Positions 1-9,982 of a stretch of 64,000 nt of DNA are shown piece after piece. Numbering within the stretch: the first letter of the stretch is position 1; each line of letters begins with the position of its first letter. Source of the stretch: Onishia taeanensis. GTDB taxonomy: Bacteria; Pseudomonadota; Gammaproteobacteria; Pseudomonadales; Halomonadaceae. The DNA lies in NCBI RefSeq assembly GCF_900100755.1, contig NZ_FNCI01000003.1:417574-481573 (forward strand), read 5' to 3'. The position numbers and the translations under genes are program-made. The notes under the pieces were generated by a model. It did not search any database. It saw nothing but the letters and a program-made list of their open reading frames with translations, and had not been told where the DNA came from.

Positions 1-1695
1 CTTCGCGAGAAGGGCCATATCGCGACCCGTGACATCGAGCAGATGTATGACCCGATCAAGGGCCTTTTCCTGGCCGACCGTTTCATCAAAGGCACCTGCC
101 CCAAATGCAAGACCGATGATCAGTACGGCGACAACTGTGAGGCCTGCGGCGCGACCTATACCCCGGCAGAGCTGATCGACCCCGTCTCGGCGATCTCGGG
201 CGCTACTCCTGAGGTGAGAAGCTCGACTCACTATTTCTTCAAGCTGCCTGATTTTGCCGACTTCATGCAGGGGTGGATCAATGACGGCCATGTGCAGCCG
301 CAGATCCGCAACAAGTTGCTGGAATGGTTCGAATCCGGCTTCAACGAGTGGGATATCTCGCGCGATGCGCCCTACTTTGGCTTCGAGATCCCCGATGCAC
401 CGGGCAAGTACTTCTACGTATGGCTCGACGCACCGATCGGCTACCTGGCCAGCTTCCAGAATCTCTGCGAGCGCGAAGGCCTGGATTTCGACAGCTACTG
501 GCAACCCGGCTCGGATGCCGAGGTCTATCACTTCATCGGCAAGGACATCGTCTACTTCCATGCCCTGTTCTGGCCGGCGATGCTACACGGTGCCGACTTC
601 CGCACCCCTACCGCGGTCAACTGCCACGGCTTCGTGACCGTCAACGGCGCCAAGATGTCCAAGTCCCGTGGCACCTTCATCAAGGCCGCCACCTACGCGG
701 AGTACCTGAACCCCGAGTATCTGCGCTACTACTTTGCCGCCAAGCTGACCGCCGGCGTCGATGACCTGGACTTGAACCTCGAGGACTTCGCCGCTCGGGT
801 CAACGCGGACCTGGTGGGCAAGGTGGTCAATATCGCCAGCCGCTGTGCCGGCTTCGTCAAGAAACTCGGCGGCGGTCAGCTAAGCGCGCATTGCGCGCAA
901 CCCCAGCTAGTGGCCCGCTTCATCGCCGCCGGCGACGCCATCGCCGAGGAGTTCGAAGCCCGTGAATTCGGCCGCGCCATGCGCCGGATCATGGAACTGG
1001 CCGACGAGGCCAATACCTATATCGCCGAGGCCGAGCCCTGGGTGCTTGCCAAGCAGGAAGGCCGTGAGCAGGAGGTGCTCGACATCTGTTCGGTCGGTAT
1101 CAACCTGTTCCGTCAGCTGATGGTCTACCTCGCCCCGGTCGTGCCCCAGATGGCTGACGATGCCATGGCCTTCCTGCAGCTCGAGTCGCTTGACTGGGAA
1201 AGCCGCCGCGATGTGCTGCTGGGTCACGCCATTGCCAAGTTCAAGCCGCTGATGACGCGCATCGAGCGCGACAAGATCGACGGCATGATCGAGGCCTCCA
1301 AGGAAGACCTCGCCGAGGAGAAGAAAATGAAAGAAACCGCCAAGGGGCCATTGGCCGATGATCCCATTGCCGAGGAAATCGGCTTCGATGACTTCAGCAA
1401 GGTCGACCTGCGCATCGCCCGCATCGCCAAGGCGGAATACGTCGAAGGGGCCGACAAGCTGCTCAAGCTGACGCTCGATCTCGGCGGCGAGACGCGCACG
1501 GTCTTCTCCGGCATCCGCAAGGCCTATGCCCCCGAGGCCCTCGAGGGGCACCTGACGGTGATGGTCGCCAACCTGGCACCGCGCAAGATGCGCTTCGGTA
1601 TCTCCGAGGGCATGGTGCTGGCCGCCGGCAACGACGACGGCATCTATTTGCTGGAGCCGCACAGCGGCGCCGAGCCGGGACAGCGTGTGACCTGA
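1..1695 (+). CDS. metG: Methionine--tRNA ligase, 5' end missing
   Basis: Cytoplasmic enzyme that charges tRNA(Met) with methionine. The frame is open from base 1, so the N-terminal part (HIGH motif, first half of the Rossmann fold) lies outside the window. Counting from the ATG at 43, a zinc knot C-x2-C-x9-C-x2-C begins at Cys19, followed by the KMSKS loop (GAKMSKS), the anticodon-binding helical domain, and a C-terminal EMAP-II/Trbp111-like tRNA-binding domain (from about [11 protein letters not shown] to the end). That C-terminal domain makes this the long, dimerising MetRS form found in E. coli and Pseudomonas. The stop is TGA at 1693-1695, and a strong hairpin terminator follows about 95 bp later. 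The identity is secure; only the start is missing. Confidence 0.97.
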   Translation, partial: LREKGHIATRDIEQMYDPIKGLFLADRFIKGTCPKCKTDDQYGDNCEACGATYTPAELIDPVSAISGATPEVRSSTHYFFKLPDFADFMQGWINDGHVQPQIRNKLLEWFESGFNEWDISRDAPYFGFEIPDAPGKYFYVWLDAPIGYLASFQNLCEREGLDFDSYWQPGSDAEVYHFIGKDIVYFHALFWPAMLHGADFRTPTAVNCHGFVTVNGAKMSKSRGTFIKAATYAEYLNPEYLRYYFAAKLTAGVDDLDLNLEDFAARVNADLVGKVVNIASRCAGFVKKLGGGQLSAHCAQPQLVARFIAAGDAIAEEFEAREFGRAMRRIMELADEANTYIAEAEPWVLAKQEGREQEVLDICSVGINLFRQLMVYLAPVVPQMADDAMAFLQLESLDWESRRDVLLGHAIAKFKPLMTRIERDKIDGMIEASKEDLAEEKKMKETAKGPLADDPIAEEIGFDDFSKVDLRIARIAKAEYVEGADKLLKLTLDLGGETRTVFSGIRKAYAPEALEGHLTVMVANLAPRKMRFGISEGMVLAAGNDDGIYLLEPHSGAEPGQRVT

Positions 1696-1790
1696 AGCAA
1701 GGCCTGTGCGCCATGTCCGGTATTCCATGGCGCCTACTGCATGGACGGTACGCATGACCGAAGTGAAGGACGGCCCTATCCATCAACCAG

Positions 1791-1815
1791 CGCGCAGCCA
1801 AGGCTGCGCGTTTTC
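1791..1815 (+). terminator. Rho-independent terminator after metG
   Basis: A perfect 9-bp inverted repeat (CGCGCAGCC, 2-base loop AA, GGCTGCGCG) is followed directly by TTTTCCTTTCTT. It lies about 95 bp past the metG stop and before the next gene on the same strand. Confidence 0.85.
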
Positions 1816-1945
1816 CTTTCTTCAGGGTCAGGCATTCAAGCAAATGCCGCACCAGCCGATAAGCGATTATCATCCCAAGCATCCATTGATCACTCAGGCG
1901 ACATGACAGGCTCTCAGTGCCTAGACGCCAACCTGGTGGAAACTC

Positions 1946-3511
1946 ATGCTCTCAGCACTGCATTCTCTGCGTTATCGTTTTGTCTTCGCCTTGCTGGGGT
2001 TGTTGATCATTGCGCTGGTGACCCTGGTCGCTTTTACGCGCTTCACCCTCATGCCGGAGATGCTCAAGGATGAGTCCAACCAGGCTCATGAGGCGCTCGA
2101 CCGAGCACAGCGAGCCATCGATAACGAAATGCTCCACCTGGAAATGCTCAGCCAAGACTGGGCCTCCTGGGATGACAGCTATCAGTTCATGCGCGACGGG
2201 AATCAACACTTTTTAGCCTCCAATCTTGGCGATGTTTCCATCTTCCAGGACGCCGACCTGAGCATGATTGCCTTCATGAAGCCCCAAGGTCAGCTTTACT
2301 GGTTAAGCGGCATAAGTCCGGTCGACAGCAAGCCAGAGGGGTGCGCCGCACTCGATACGCAGTGTCAGTGGGCTCGCCCCTTTCTCGAAACCTTGAAGCA
2401 ACGCATTGCCGACGATCCCGCCAAGGAGGGCCTTACTTGGTTTCAGGCCTACCCTCAGAAGGCCCTGGTCAGCGTTCAGCCCATTCTTCGCAGCGATGGC
2501 AGCGGGCCACTCAGAGGATGGCTCGCCATGATACGTCCGATGAGCGCTGAATGGCTGAGAAAGCTGCACAACAGCACGGGCCTGCCGATCGAGGTGCAGC
2601 ACGCGACCGACCAACAGCAGCCGCTCAAGCTGGAACGCCTCAATGACCAGACCATGCGTGCCAGCCGGCTCATCCCAGCGGCCCCAAGAGGCGAGCAGCT
2701 CTCCATTGAGATCGATTTGCCCCGCCAACGCCTGAACAGTCGCATCGAGGCCATGAATCTCGGGCTTTCCTGGACCCTGAGCCTGATGGGGCTGTTGCTC
2801 CTTCTGGTGCTATGGATGCTCGAGCGCATGGTGCTGAACCCGCTACGGCTGTTCGCGATCTTCACCCGCCAGGTGCGGCGCCCGGAGCGCACCGATGTTC
2901 CCGCGACGCTCCTGAAGCGGCGCGACGAAATAGGCATTCTGGCTCGTCAATTCCAGCAGCTGCTCGAATTTCAGCGCCAGCAGAAGGCGGAACTGGTCGA
3001 ACTCTCGGAACGGGACCCGCTTACCGGGTTGGCCAACCGACGGCGCTTCGATGAACATCTGGCAACGTCGATGAAGATGGATAAGCGACGCGAGCAGTCA
3101 ACGGCCCTGGTGGTCATCGACATTGACCACTACAAGGCCTTCAACGATCAGTATGGCCACCCGGCTGGCGATGCCTGCCTGCAGGCGCTGGCCAAGGTGA
3201 TGAGCGCTCATTTCAATCATCCCGAACAGCTGATCGCCCGCACTGGCGGCGAGGAATTCATGGCGGTGCTGCCCAACACCTCGCAGCAATCGGCAGTCGA
3301 CTCGGCCGACCGCCTACGCGCCGAGATCGAGGCACTGGGGATTCCGCATTCGGGCAAGGTCGTAACCATCAGCGCCGGCGTCGCCTGCAGCACGCCTGAC
3401 ACCCCCTTGAGTGCCTTGCAGTTGATCGAGTCCGGCGACCAGGCGCTCTACGCAGCAAAGGATTCAGGACGCAACCAGGTCATACCCTTCGAATATCTCG
3501 ACATGGCATGA
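1946..3511 (+). CDS. Membrane diguanylate cyclase with CHASE4-like sensor
   Basis: Predicted to make cyclic di-GMP from two GTP in response to a periplasmic signal. Layout in 521 residues: TM1 at about 11-31; a periplasmic region with the DWASWDDSYQF stretch (71-81) typical of CHASE4 domains; TM2 at about 272-292; a HAMP-like linker; then a GGDEF domain starting at DPLTGLANRRRF. The catalytic motif is GGEEF at residues 434-438, so the cyclase site is intact. No RxxD inhibitory site is visible at the usual place before the motif (the residues there read HPEQ), so product inhibition may be absent. There is no EAL domain. The gene stands alone between metG and the rsx operon, and a weak purine-rich stretch precedes the ATG. 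The input signal cannot be inferred. Confidence 0.85.
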   Translation: MLSALHSLRYRFVFALLGLLIIALVTLVAFTRFTLMPEMLKDESNQAHEALDRAQRAIDNEMLHLEMLSQDWASWDDSYQFMRDGNQHFLASNLGDVSIFQDADLSMIAFMKPQGQLYWLSGISPVDSKPEGCAALDTQCQWARPFLETLKQRIADDPAKEGLTWFQAYPQKALVSVQPILRSDGSGPLRGWLAMIRPMSAEWLRKLHNSTGLPIEVQHATDQQQPLKLERLNDQTMRASRLIPAAPRGEQLSIEIDLPRQRLNSRIEAMNLGLSWTLSLMGLLLLLVLWMLERMVLNPLRLFAIFTRQVRRPERTDVPATLLKRRDEIGILARQFQQLLEFQRQQKAELVELSERDPLTGLANRRRFDEHLATSMKMDKRREQSTALVVIDIDHYKAFNDQYGHPAGDACLQALAKVMSAHFNHPEQLIARTGGEEFMAVLPNTSQQSAVDSADRLRAEIEALGIPHSGKVVTISAGVACSTPDTPLSALQLIESGDQALYAAKDSGRNQVIPFEYLDMA

Positions 3512-3531
3512 CGGCTGATGGCCAGCCCGGT

Positions 3532-3559
3532 ATGACGCGCACTCCCCCCGCGCTATAAT
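3532..3559 (+). promoter_or_regulatory. Predicted sigma-70 promoter of the rsx operon
   Basis: A perfect TATAAT (3554-3559) lies 16 bp after ATGACG (3532-3537, four of six matches to TTGACA). It is the only promoter-like sequence just upstream of rsxA, with a leader of about 65 bases to the ATG at 3631. Confidence 0.6.
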
Positions 3560-3630
3560 CCTCCGCTCGACGTCGTCGGCGCTCGGCGGCGCCCATCTTG
3601 GTTATCCACTTCTCGCTGCATGGGCGGGCT

Positions 3631-4221
3631 ATGACCCACTATTTCCTGATTCTGGTCAGCACGGCGCTGGTCAACAACTTCGTGCTGGTGCAGTTTCTCG
3701 GTCTCTGCCCGTTCATGGGGGTCTCCAACAAGCTGGAGTCTGCGATGGGCATGTCGCTGGCCACCACCTTCGTACTGACGCTGTCCTCGGTGGCAAGTTA
3801 CCTGACCTTTCACTACCTGCTGGCCCCACTGGGGCTCGAGTATCTGCGCACCATTGCCTTCATCATGGTGATCGCGGTGATCGTGCAGTTCACGGAACTG
3901 ATGGTGAAAAAGGTCAGCCCGCTGCTTTATCAGGTGCTGGGCATTTTCCTGCCGCTGATCACCACCAACTGTGCGGTACTCGGCGTGGCACTGCTATCGC
4001 TCAACCGTCAATCGAGCTTCATGGAAGCTGCTCTCTATGGCTTCGGCGCGGCACTGGGCTTCTCGCTGGTACTGGTGCTCTTCGCCGCCATGCGCGAGCG
4101 CCTGGCGGTAGCCGATGTGCCCCGCCCCTTCCGAGGTGCCGCCATTGCCATGATCACGGCGAGCCTGATGTCGCTGGCCTTCATGGGCTTCTCGGGGCTC
4201 GTGCAAGTAGGGCAGAGCTGA
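3631..4221 (+). CDS. rsxA: Electron transport complex subunit RsxA
   Basis: Integral membrane subunit of the Rsx/Rnf complex, which moves electrons between NAD(P)H/ferredoxin pools with coupled ion transport; in E. coli it keeps SoxR reduced. The 196-residue product starts MTHYF, has about six hydrophobic helices and contains the repeated family signatures [14 protein letters not shown] and [12 protein letters not shown], each with a conserved Cys. RsxA and RsxE are homologous, and rsxE here shows the same two motifs. The frame opens 33 bp earlier at a TTG, but the ATG at 3631 matches the family N-terminus and length (193 in E. coli). First gene of rsxABCDGE; rsxB starts directly after its stop. 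Confidence 0.96.
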   Translation: MTHYFLILVSTALVNNFVLVQFLGLCPFMGVSNKLESAMGMSLATTFVLTLSSVASYLTFHYLLAPLGLEYLRTIAFIMVIAVIVQFTELMVKKVSPLLYQVLGIFLPLITTNCAVLGVALLSLNRQSSFMEAALYGFGAALGFSLVLVLFAAMRERLAVADVPRPFRGAAIAMITASLMSLAFMGFSGLVQVGQS

Positions 4222-4854
4222 ATGATGCTGGAATGGATCAACGACCACGGCATTCTGGCCGCCATTTTTGCCCTTGCCGGCCTGTCGGTCGCTTTGGGCG
4301 CCCTGCTGGGCTATGCAGGAGAGCGCTTTCGCGTCGATGACGACCCAGTGGTCGAACGCATCGACGCCCTGCTGCCCCAGACCCAGTGCGGCCAGTGCGG
4401 CTATCCCGGCTGCAAGCCCTACGCCGAGGCCATCAGCCAGGGCGATGTAATCAACAAGTGTCCGCCCGGCGGCGATGCCACCATCGCCGCCCTGGCCGAT
4501 TTACTGGGTCGGGAGGCCACGCCGCTGGATGGTGAGGCCCAGGACGCGCCACGGGTCGCCTATATCCGCGAAGACGAGTGCATCGGCTGCACCAAGTGCA
4601 TTCAAGCCTGCCCGGTCGACGCCATTCTCGGCGCCGCCAAGCACATGCACACCGTGATCGCCGACGAATGCACCGGCTGCGATCTATGCCTGGAGCCCTG
4701 CCCGGTGGACTGCATCGACATGATTCCCCGCGACGACGACGCCTGGCAGCCGCCGCTGCCGGCAGGCCCCGGCCACCGCCCGACGGCACTGCTAATTACC
4801 AGTGACCGGGCGCAACCACCCCATACGCCACGCCAGGAGGCCACCCATGGCTAG
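4222..4854 (+). CDS. rsxB: Electron transport complex subunit RsxB (Fe-S ferredoxin)
   Basis: Iron-sulfur subunit that relays electrons within the Rsx/Rnf complex on the cytoplasmic face. An N-terminal hydrophobic anchor (about residues 9-32) precedes a 4Fe-4S domain with CGQCGYPGC (Cys56, 59, 64) and a fourth Cys near residue 80. Two bacterial ferredoxin motifs follow ([12 protein letters not shown] and [12 protein letters not shown]), giving three potential [4Fe-4S] clusters as in characterised RnfB. Length (210) fits the family (192 in E. coli), with a proline-rich tail. Two ATGs are adjacent at the start and either could be used. The 3' end overlaps rsxC by 8 bp. Confidence 0.96.
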   Translation: MMLEWINDHGILAAIFALAGLSVALGALLGYAGERFRVDDDPVVERIDALLPQTQCGQCGYPGCKPYAEAISQGDVINKCPPGGDATIAALADLLGREATPLDGEAQDAPRVAYIREDECIGCTKCIQACPVDAILGAAKHMHTVIADECTGCDLCLEPCPVDCIDMIPRDDDAWQPPLPAGPGHRPTALLITSDRAQPPHTPRQEATHG

Positions 4855-6661
4855 GGCCTTCGACTTCCCCGGCGGCATTCATCCTCCTGCGCGCAAGGCA
4901 GCCTCCACTCAGCACCGCATCGCCACGGCCGCCCTGCCGCGTCGGGTGATACTGCCGCTAGGACAGCACGCCGGCCAGCCCGCCGAGCCCTGCGTGGAAG
5001 TGGGGCAGCGGGTCGACACCGGCACCCGCGTGGCCAAAGCACAGGGCCTGATCAGCGCCGATGTGCATGCCAGCATCACCGGCGAGGTCGTTGCCATCGG
5101 CTCCTATCCGGTCCCACACCCTGCAGGCCGCGAGGAGACCTGCATCGTGATCGAGGGCGATGGTATCCGCGACGACTGGGCACTGCTGCCGTCACTCGAT
5201 TGGCGCCGCGCCGATCACGCTACCCTGCACGCCCGTCTCGATGCCTCCGGCGTGGTGGGCCTGGGTGGCGCGGGATTTCCTACCCAGGTGAAAGCCAGAG
5301 TCCGCGAGCGAAACGCCATCGACACCCTGATCGTCAATGCCGCCGAGTGTGAGCCCTATATCAGCGCCGATGACATGGCCCTGCGTGAGCATGCCGCCGA
5401 CGTGCTGGAAGGCGCCCGGCTGATAGCGAAGCTGAGCGGCGCCCAGCGCATCATCATCGGCATCGAAGATGACAAGCCCGAGGCGATAAGGGCCCTAGAG
5501 CGGGGCATCGCAGCCGGCCAGGCGCACCCCCTTCCCATCAGCCTCAAGCCCTTTCCCGCCCGCTACCCTAGCGGCGGCGAAAAACAGCTGATCAAGCGAC
5601 TGCTCGATCGCGAGGTGCCAAGTAGGGGCCTGCCGGCCGATATCGGCGTGCTTTGCCACAATCCCGGCACCCTGCTTGCCGCTCTGCAGGCCGTGCGCGA
5701 CGGGCGCCCGCTGGTATCGCGCGTTATCACCCTGACCGGTGAAGCCCTGGCACGCCCCGGCAACGTCGAGGCCCGCCTGGGTACGCCGATGAATGAACTG
5801 CTTGCCACTGCAGGCCTCGATGATGACCGGCTCGCCCGGTTGATAATGGGCGGGCCCATGATGGGCATGGAGCTCTCGCGCCTCGACCTGCCGGTGGTCA
5901 AATCTAGCAACTGCCTGATCGCCGCCACGCTTGATGAGCTGCCGCCACCGCCCGCCGAGCAGCCCTGCATCCGCTGCGGCGCCTGTGAAGATGCCTGCCC
6001 GGCCGGTCTGCTACCTCAGCAGCTCTACTGGTTCGCCAGGTCCCGAGAGCACGAAAAGGCAGAACTGTTCAACCTCTTCGACTGCATCGAGTGCGGCGCC
6101 TGTAGCTACGTCTGCCCAAGCCACATCCCGCTGGTGGATTACTACCGCGCCGCCAAGAGCGAGATCCGCGCCAACGCCTTCGAGGCCCGCAAGGCCGAGC
6201 ATGCCAAGCATCGCTTCGAGTTTCGCCAAGCCCGCATCGAGCGTGAGGCGGCCGAGAAGGAAGCGAGGCGCCAAGCGCGGGCCCAGGCCGCGAAACGCCC
6301 CACCAGCATGGCCGCCAATTCCACCACGTCTGCTGCCGAATCGACGGCGCAGCCACAGCCGGCAACGGCAGATGCCGACCTCAAATCGTTGCGCATCGCC
6401 CAGGCTGCGGCCAAGGCCGCCGTGCGCAAGGCAGAAAAAGTCCTCGCCCGGGTCAGCCAGTCGACGAGCCACAAGGGGCAGCCTCAGGGACAGAGTGATG
6501 GCGAAATCGAGGATCTCGAGGTGCAGCTTGCCACCGCCCGGGAGAATCTCGCCGCCATTGAGGCGCGCCTGGCTGCGGCCAAGGACGCTGCAGCAGGCAC
6601 CACTCAAGCGCCTACCCCACCAAGCCGATCAGCGGACACCGATCAGGAGCGCACCCCATGA
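4847..6661 (+). CDS. rsxC: Electron transport complex subunit RsxC (NADH-binding)
   Basis: Peripheral subunit that binds NADH and FMN and carries two [4Fe-4S] clusters. The 604 residues begin [14 protein letters not shown], matching the family N-terminus. A glycine-rich nucleotide-binding region ([13 protein letters not shown]) and two cluster motifs ([24 protein letters not shown]) follow. The C-terminal 140 residues are rich in Ala, Lys, Arg and Glu and look helical, like the repetitive RsxC tail but shorter than in E. coli (740 residues in total). The frame opens earlier, but the ATG at 4847 has a CAGGAGG ribosome-binding site at 4834-4840 and matches the family, so it was chosen. It overlaps rsxB by 8 bp and rsxD by ATGA. 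Confidence 0.95.
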   Translation: MARAFDFPGGIHPPARKAASTQHRIATAALPRRVILPLGQHAGQPAEPCVEVGQRVDTGTRVAKAQGLISADVHASITGEVVAIGSYPVPHPAGREETCIVIEGDGIRDDWALLPSLDWRRADHATLHARLDASGVVGLGGAGFPTQVKARVRERNAIDTLIVNAAECEPYISADDMALREHAADVLEGARLIAKLSGAQRIIIGIEDDKPEAIRALERGIAAGQAHPLPISLKPFPARYPSGGEKQLIKRLLDREVPSRGLPADIGVLCHNPGTLLAALQAVRDGRPLVSRVITLTGEALARPGNVEARLGTPMNELLATAGLDDDRLARLIMGGPMMGMELSRLDLPVVKSSNCLIAATLDELPPPPAEQPCIRCGACEDACPAGLLPQQLYWFARSREHEKAELFNLFDCIECGACSYVCPSHIPLVDYYRAAKSEIRANAFEARKAEHAKHRFEFRQARIEREAAEKEARRQARAQAAKRPTSMAANSTTSAAESTAQPQPATADADLKSLRIAQAAAKAAVRKAEKVLARVSQSTSHKGQPQGQSDGEIEDLEVQLATARENLAAIEARLAAAKDAAAGTTQAPTPPSRSADTDQERTP

Positions 6662-7740
6662 GCCTGATGCATCAAAGCCAGGTGAGCCGACAGCCCACCG
6701 ACACTGGCCGAGTCATGGCCTGGCTGCTGCTGTCGACCCTGCCCGGCATCGCGACCCTAACCTGGCACTTTGGCCTGGGGGTGCTTTCCAACGTGCTGCT
6801 GGCCGGTGCCTTCGGTATCGGCCTGGAGGCACTGGTACTGCGCCTGCGCCGCCGCACGGTTCGCCCGGTGCTCGCCGACAATAGCGCCCTGGTGACCGGC
6901 GTCTTGCTCGGCGCTTCACTGCCACCGGGCACCAGCCTATGGCTGATCCTGGTCGGCATGGTGGCGGCTATCGTGGTCGCCAAGCAGCTCTATGGCGGCC
7001 TTGGCCAGAACCCCTTCAATCCGGCGATGGTGGGCTACGCGCTACTGCTGATCAGCTTCCCGGCCGCCATGACGCAGTGGGCGGCTCCCCACGGGCTGCT
7101 GAGCGCGGACGGCCTGTCTCTGGGCGAGCTGCTGGCCCGCGTCACTGGCATGAGCTCCGGTATGAACACCGGCCCCGGCGTTGACGCCTGGAGCGGCGCC
7201 ACCCCGCTGGACGCCTTCAAGCACAAGCCCGATGCCCTGCTCGCCAGCGAGTTCTGGGCCTCGAATCCCTTGCCCGACGGCACCCAGGCGGCCTGGCGAA
7301 ACGTGGCCCTGGCCTGGCTTGCCGGCGGTGCGCTGCTGCTCTACAAGCGCTTGATCGGTTGGCAGATCCCGCTGTCGATGCTGACGGCCATGGGCGTGCT
7401 GGCCGGCTTTTCGTATGCCGTCGACCCCAGCCACCATGGCTCGCCGGCCTTTCACTGGCTGAGCGGGGCCGCCGTGTTCGGCGCCTTCTTCATTGCCACC
7501 GATCCGGTCAGTGCGGCGACCAGCCGCAAGGGCAAGCTCTACTACGGCGCCGGCATTGGCGTGCTGGTCATGCTGATCCGTGAGGCCGGTGCCTACCCGG
7601 ATGCGGTGGCCTTCGCCGTGCTGCTGATGAACTTCACAGTGCCCTTCATCGACTACTACACCCAGCCCCGCACTCAGGGCCATGCCCGGCCCAATCGCGG
7701 CATCAAGGTCACCAGGCTCGACGACGAGGAGGCTTCATGA
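6658..7740 (+). CDS. rsxD: Electron transport complex subunit RsxD
   Basis: Membrane subunit of the Rsx/Rnf complex with a covalently bound FMN. The 360-residue protein has about nine to ten hydrophobic segments. The flavinylation motif SGAT is present, with Thr182 as the expected attachment residue (context SGATPLDAF). Other family stretches seen are GGLGQNPFNPAMVGY and ATDPVSAATSRKGK. It starts by ATGA overlap with rsxC and ends by ATGA overlap with rsxG, so translation is probably coupled. The family assignment is secure. Confidence 0.96.
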   Translation: MSLMHQSQVSRQPTDTGRVMAWLLLSTLPGIATLTWHFGLGVLSNVLLAGAFGIGLEALVLRLRRRTVRPVLADNSALVTGVLLGASLPPGTSLWLILVGMVAAIVVAKQLYGGLGQNPFNPAMVGYALLLISFPAAMTQWAAPHGLLSADGLSLGELLARVTGMSSGMNTGPGVDAWSGATPLDAFKHKPDALLASEFWASNPLPDGTQAAWRNVALAWLAGGALLLYKRLIGWQIPLSMLTAMGVLAGFSYAVDPSHHGSPAFHWLSGAAVFGAFFIATDPVSAATSRKGKLYYGAGIGVLVMLIREAGAYPDAVAFAVLLMNFTVPFIDYYTQPRTQGHARPNRGIKVTRLDDEEAS

Positions 7741-8501
7741 GCACGCCCTCTCACCGCCAGGATGCGCCGCAAGACGATGCCTCCCATCACCAAGCTCGCC
7801 GTAGTGCGCCAATGCGCCGCGCCATTCTCAGAGCCGCCGTAGGCCTGGGGCTCTTTGCCATGCTCACCGCAGGCATCGTCGCCGGCACACGCGCCTTGAC
7901 CGCCGAGCGCATCGCCGATAATCGCCAGGCAAGCCAACATAGCCAGCTTGTGGAGGTGTTGCCTGAGGAGCTGGCCGATGTCGATATCCAGCGCCTTGTC
8001 GACGCCGCCTTCACGCTGCCGGCGAGCCCTGCGCTGGGGCAGATGGCCTCCTTCACGGCATGGCGAGCATCCAAGCAAGTCAACCAAGGGGAAGGCCGCC
8101 AGGACGCCGCCGCCGTGGTACTGCCGGTGATCGCCCCCAACGGCTACAGCGGTGACATCGAGCTGCTGGTAGGCATCACCGCGTCGGGCACCATCAGTGG
8201 GGTGCGGGTGACTCGCCACCAGGAAACGCCTGGACTGGGCGATGCCATCGAGTCACGCAAGAGCGACTGGATCGAGGACTTCACCGGCCACAGCCTCGGC
8301 GACCCCGGGCCAAGCGGTTGGGCGGTGACCAAGGACGGCGGCGACTTCGACGCCTTTACCGGCGCCACCATCACTCCTCGTGCCGTGGTGGACGCCGTGC
8401 ATCGCAGCCTTGGCTATGTGCGCGATCACCATGAGCGCCTGTTTGGCGACATGCCCGACACACCAACCCCCGACGCCGAACAGCAGGAAGCAATGCCATG
8501 A
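7737..8501 (+). CDS. rsxG: Electron transport complex subunit RsxG
   Basis: Subunit anchored by one N-terminal helix (about residues 34-52) with a periplasmic FMN-binding domain. The flavin attachment motif is FTGATIT, with Thr211 as the acceptor. [10 protein letters not shown] and the closing [15 protein letters not shown] region are family hallmarks. At 254 residues it is longer than the E. coli protein (206) because of a polar N-terminal extension of about 27 residues ahead of the helix. An internal ATG at codon 26 ([11 protein letters not shown]) would give a family-length protein and is a possible alternative start. I kept the ATG that overlaps the rsxD stop because the operon uses ATGA junctions throughout. 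Confidence 0.94.
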   Translation: MSTPSHRQDAPQDDASHHQARRSAPMRRAILRAAVGLGLFAMLTAGIVAGTRALTAERIADNRQASQHSQLVEVLPEELADVDIQRLVDAAFTLPASPALGQMASFTAWRASKQVNQGEGRQDAAAVVLPVIAPNGYSGDIELLVGITASGTISGVRVTRHQETPGLGDAIESRKSDWIEDFTGHSLGDPGPSGWAVTKDGGDFDAFTGATITPRAVVDAVHRSLGYVRDHHERLFGDMPDTPTPDAEQQEAMP

Positions 8502-9202
8502 GCCAGTTCAATGAACTCGCCCGCAACGGCCTGTGGTCCAACAACCCGGCGCTGGTGCAGTTACTGGGCCTGTGCCCGCTGCTCGCGGTCAGCGGCAGCG
8601 TCGTCAATGCCCTGGGCCTGGGGCTCGCCACTCTGCTGGTGCTGGTCGGCTCCAACGTCTCGGTGTCGCTGATTCGCCACCATGTGCCCGAGACGGTGCG
8701 CCTGCCGGCATTCGTGATGATCATCGCCGCCTTCGTCACCTGCGCCGACCTGCTGATGCAGGCCTACACCTATCAGCTGCACCAGATACTCGGCATCTTC
8801 ATTCCGCTGATCGTCACCAACTGCGCGATCCTTGGCCGTGCCGACGGCTTCGCGGCCAAGAATCCGCTGCTGCCGGCGGCCACAGATGGCCTGATGATGG
8901 GGCTCGGCTTTGCCGCCGTACTGGTGGTACTGGGCGCAGTGCGCGAGCTTTTTGGCCAGGGCACCCTCTTCACCCAGATGGACCTGCTATTCGGGCCGAT
9001 CGCCGCCAATTGGGGCATCACCGTCTTTCCCCATTACGACTTCCTGTTCCTGGTGCTGCCTCCCGGCGCCTTTTTCGCCACCGGACTGCTGATCGCCCTG
9101 AAGAACCTGATCGATGATCGCAAGGCGCGTCTTCGCGCCACACAGCAACCGAATAGCCCCACCGAGAATCGGCGGGTCAGGGTCACCGGCACCATCCGCT
9201 GA
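8498..9202 (+). CDS. rsxE: Electron transport complex subunit RsxE
   Basis: Integral membrane subunit, paralogous to RsxA. The 234 residues contain [18 protein letters not shown] and the second half-repeat [17 protein letters not shown], with about six hydrophobic helices. The tail after the last helix is basic and polar. It starts by ATGA overlap with rsxG and is the last rsx gene. nth follows 85 bp later, as in E. coli, so the operon order rsxABCDGE-nth is fully conserved. Confidence 0.96.
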   Translation: MSQFNELARNGLWSNNPALVQLLGLCPLLAVSGSVVNALGLGLATLLVLVGSNVSVSLIRHHVPETVRLPAFVMIIAAFVTCADLLMQAYTYQLHQILGIFIPLIVTNCAILGRADGFAAKNPLLPAATDGLMMGLGFAAVLVVLGAVRELFGQGTLFTQMDLLFGPIAANWGITVFPHYDFLFLVLPPGAFFATGLLIALKNLIDDRKARLRATQQPNSPTENRRVRVTGTIR

Positions 9203-9287
9203 GCCTTACCCGGCATCACAACGACAGACGCTGCGACAACAGCCACCGCCCTCGGGACGCCCTCGAGAATAGAAAAACGGAACCCTC

Positions 9288-9926
9288 ATGAACGCCCATA
9301 AACGCCACGAGATATTCACCCGCCTGCGCGAGCACATGCCCGAACCGACCACCGAGCTAAACTGGAGTACGCCCTTCGAGCTGCTCGCCGCGGTGCTGCT
9401 GTCGGCGCAGGCCACGGATGTCGGCGTCAACAAGGCCACTGCGCGGCTTTTCCCGGAGGCTAACACCCCCGAGGCCATCCTCGCGCTGGGACTTGATGGC
9501 CTCAAGGAACACATCAAGACCATCGGGCTATATAACACCAAGGCCGAGAATCTGATGAAGACCTGCCGGCTGCTGGTCGACCGTCACGGTGGCGAGGTAC
9601 CGACCACCCGCAAGGCCCTGGAAGCCCTGCCGGGGGTCGGACGCAAGACCGCTAACGTCATCCTCAATACCGCCTTCGGCCAGCCCACCATCGCCGTCGA
9701 CACCCATATCTTCCGGGTCTCGAACCGGACCGGCATCGCGCCCGGCAAAGACGTGCTGGAAGTCGAGAAGAAGCTGATGCGCCATGTACCCCGGGAGTTT
9801 CGCCAGGATGCCCACCATTGGCTGATCCTGCACGGCCGCTATACCTGCGTGGCACGCAAGCCGCGCTGTGGCAGCTGCGTGATTGAGGATTTATGCGAGT
9901 TTGCCGATAAAGTAGATATCGGCTGA
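9288..9926 (+). CDS. nth: Endonuclease III (DNA glycosylase/AP lyase)
   Basis: Base-excision repair enzyme that removes oxidised pyrimidines and cuts at the abasic site. In 212 residues, the helix-hairpin-helix LPGVGRKTANV holds the catalytic Lys120 and VDTHIFRV holds Asp138, at the same numbers as in E. coli. The C-terminal iron-sulfur loop C-x6-C-x2-C-x5-C (CVARKPRCGSC...C) is complete. The gene follows rsxE at 85 bp. A short GC hairpin without a T tract lies just after the stop (9929-9948). Confidence 0.97.
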   Translation: MNAHKRHEIFTRLREHMPEPTTELNWSTPFELLAAVLLSAQATDVGVNKATARLFPEANTPEAILALGLDGLKEHIKTIGLYNTKAENLMKTCRLLVDRHGGEVPTTRKALEALPGVGRKTANVILNTAFGQPTIAVDTHIFRVSNRTGIAPGKDVLEVEKKLMRHVPREFRQDAHHWLILHGRYTCVARKPRCGSCVIEDLCEFADKVDIG

Positions 9927-9982
9927 GTCGCCGCACTTCATGGCGGCGCGTCACTCCACCACCATGACCTCTAGGGACACCC

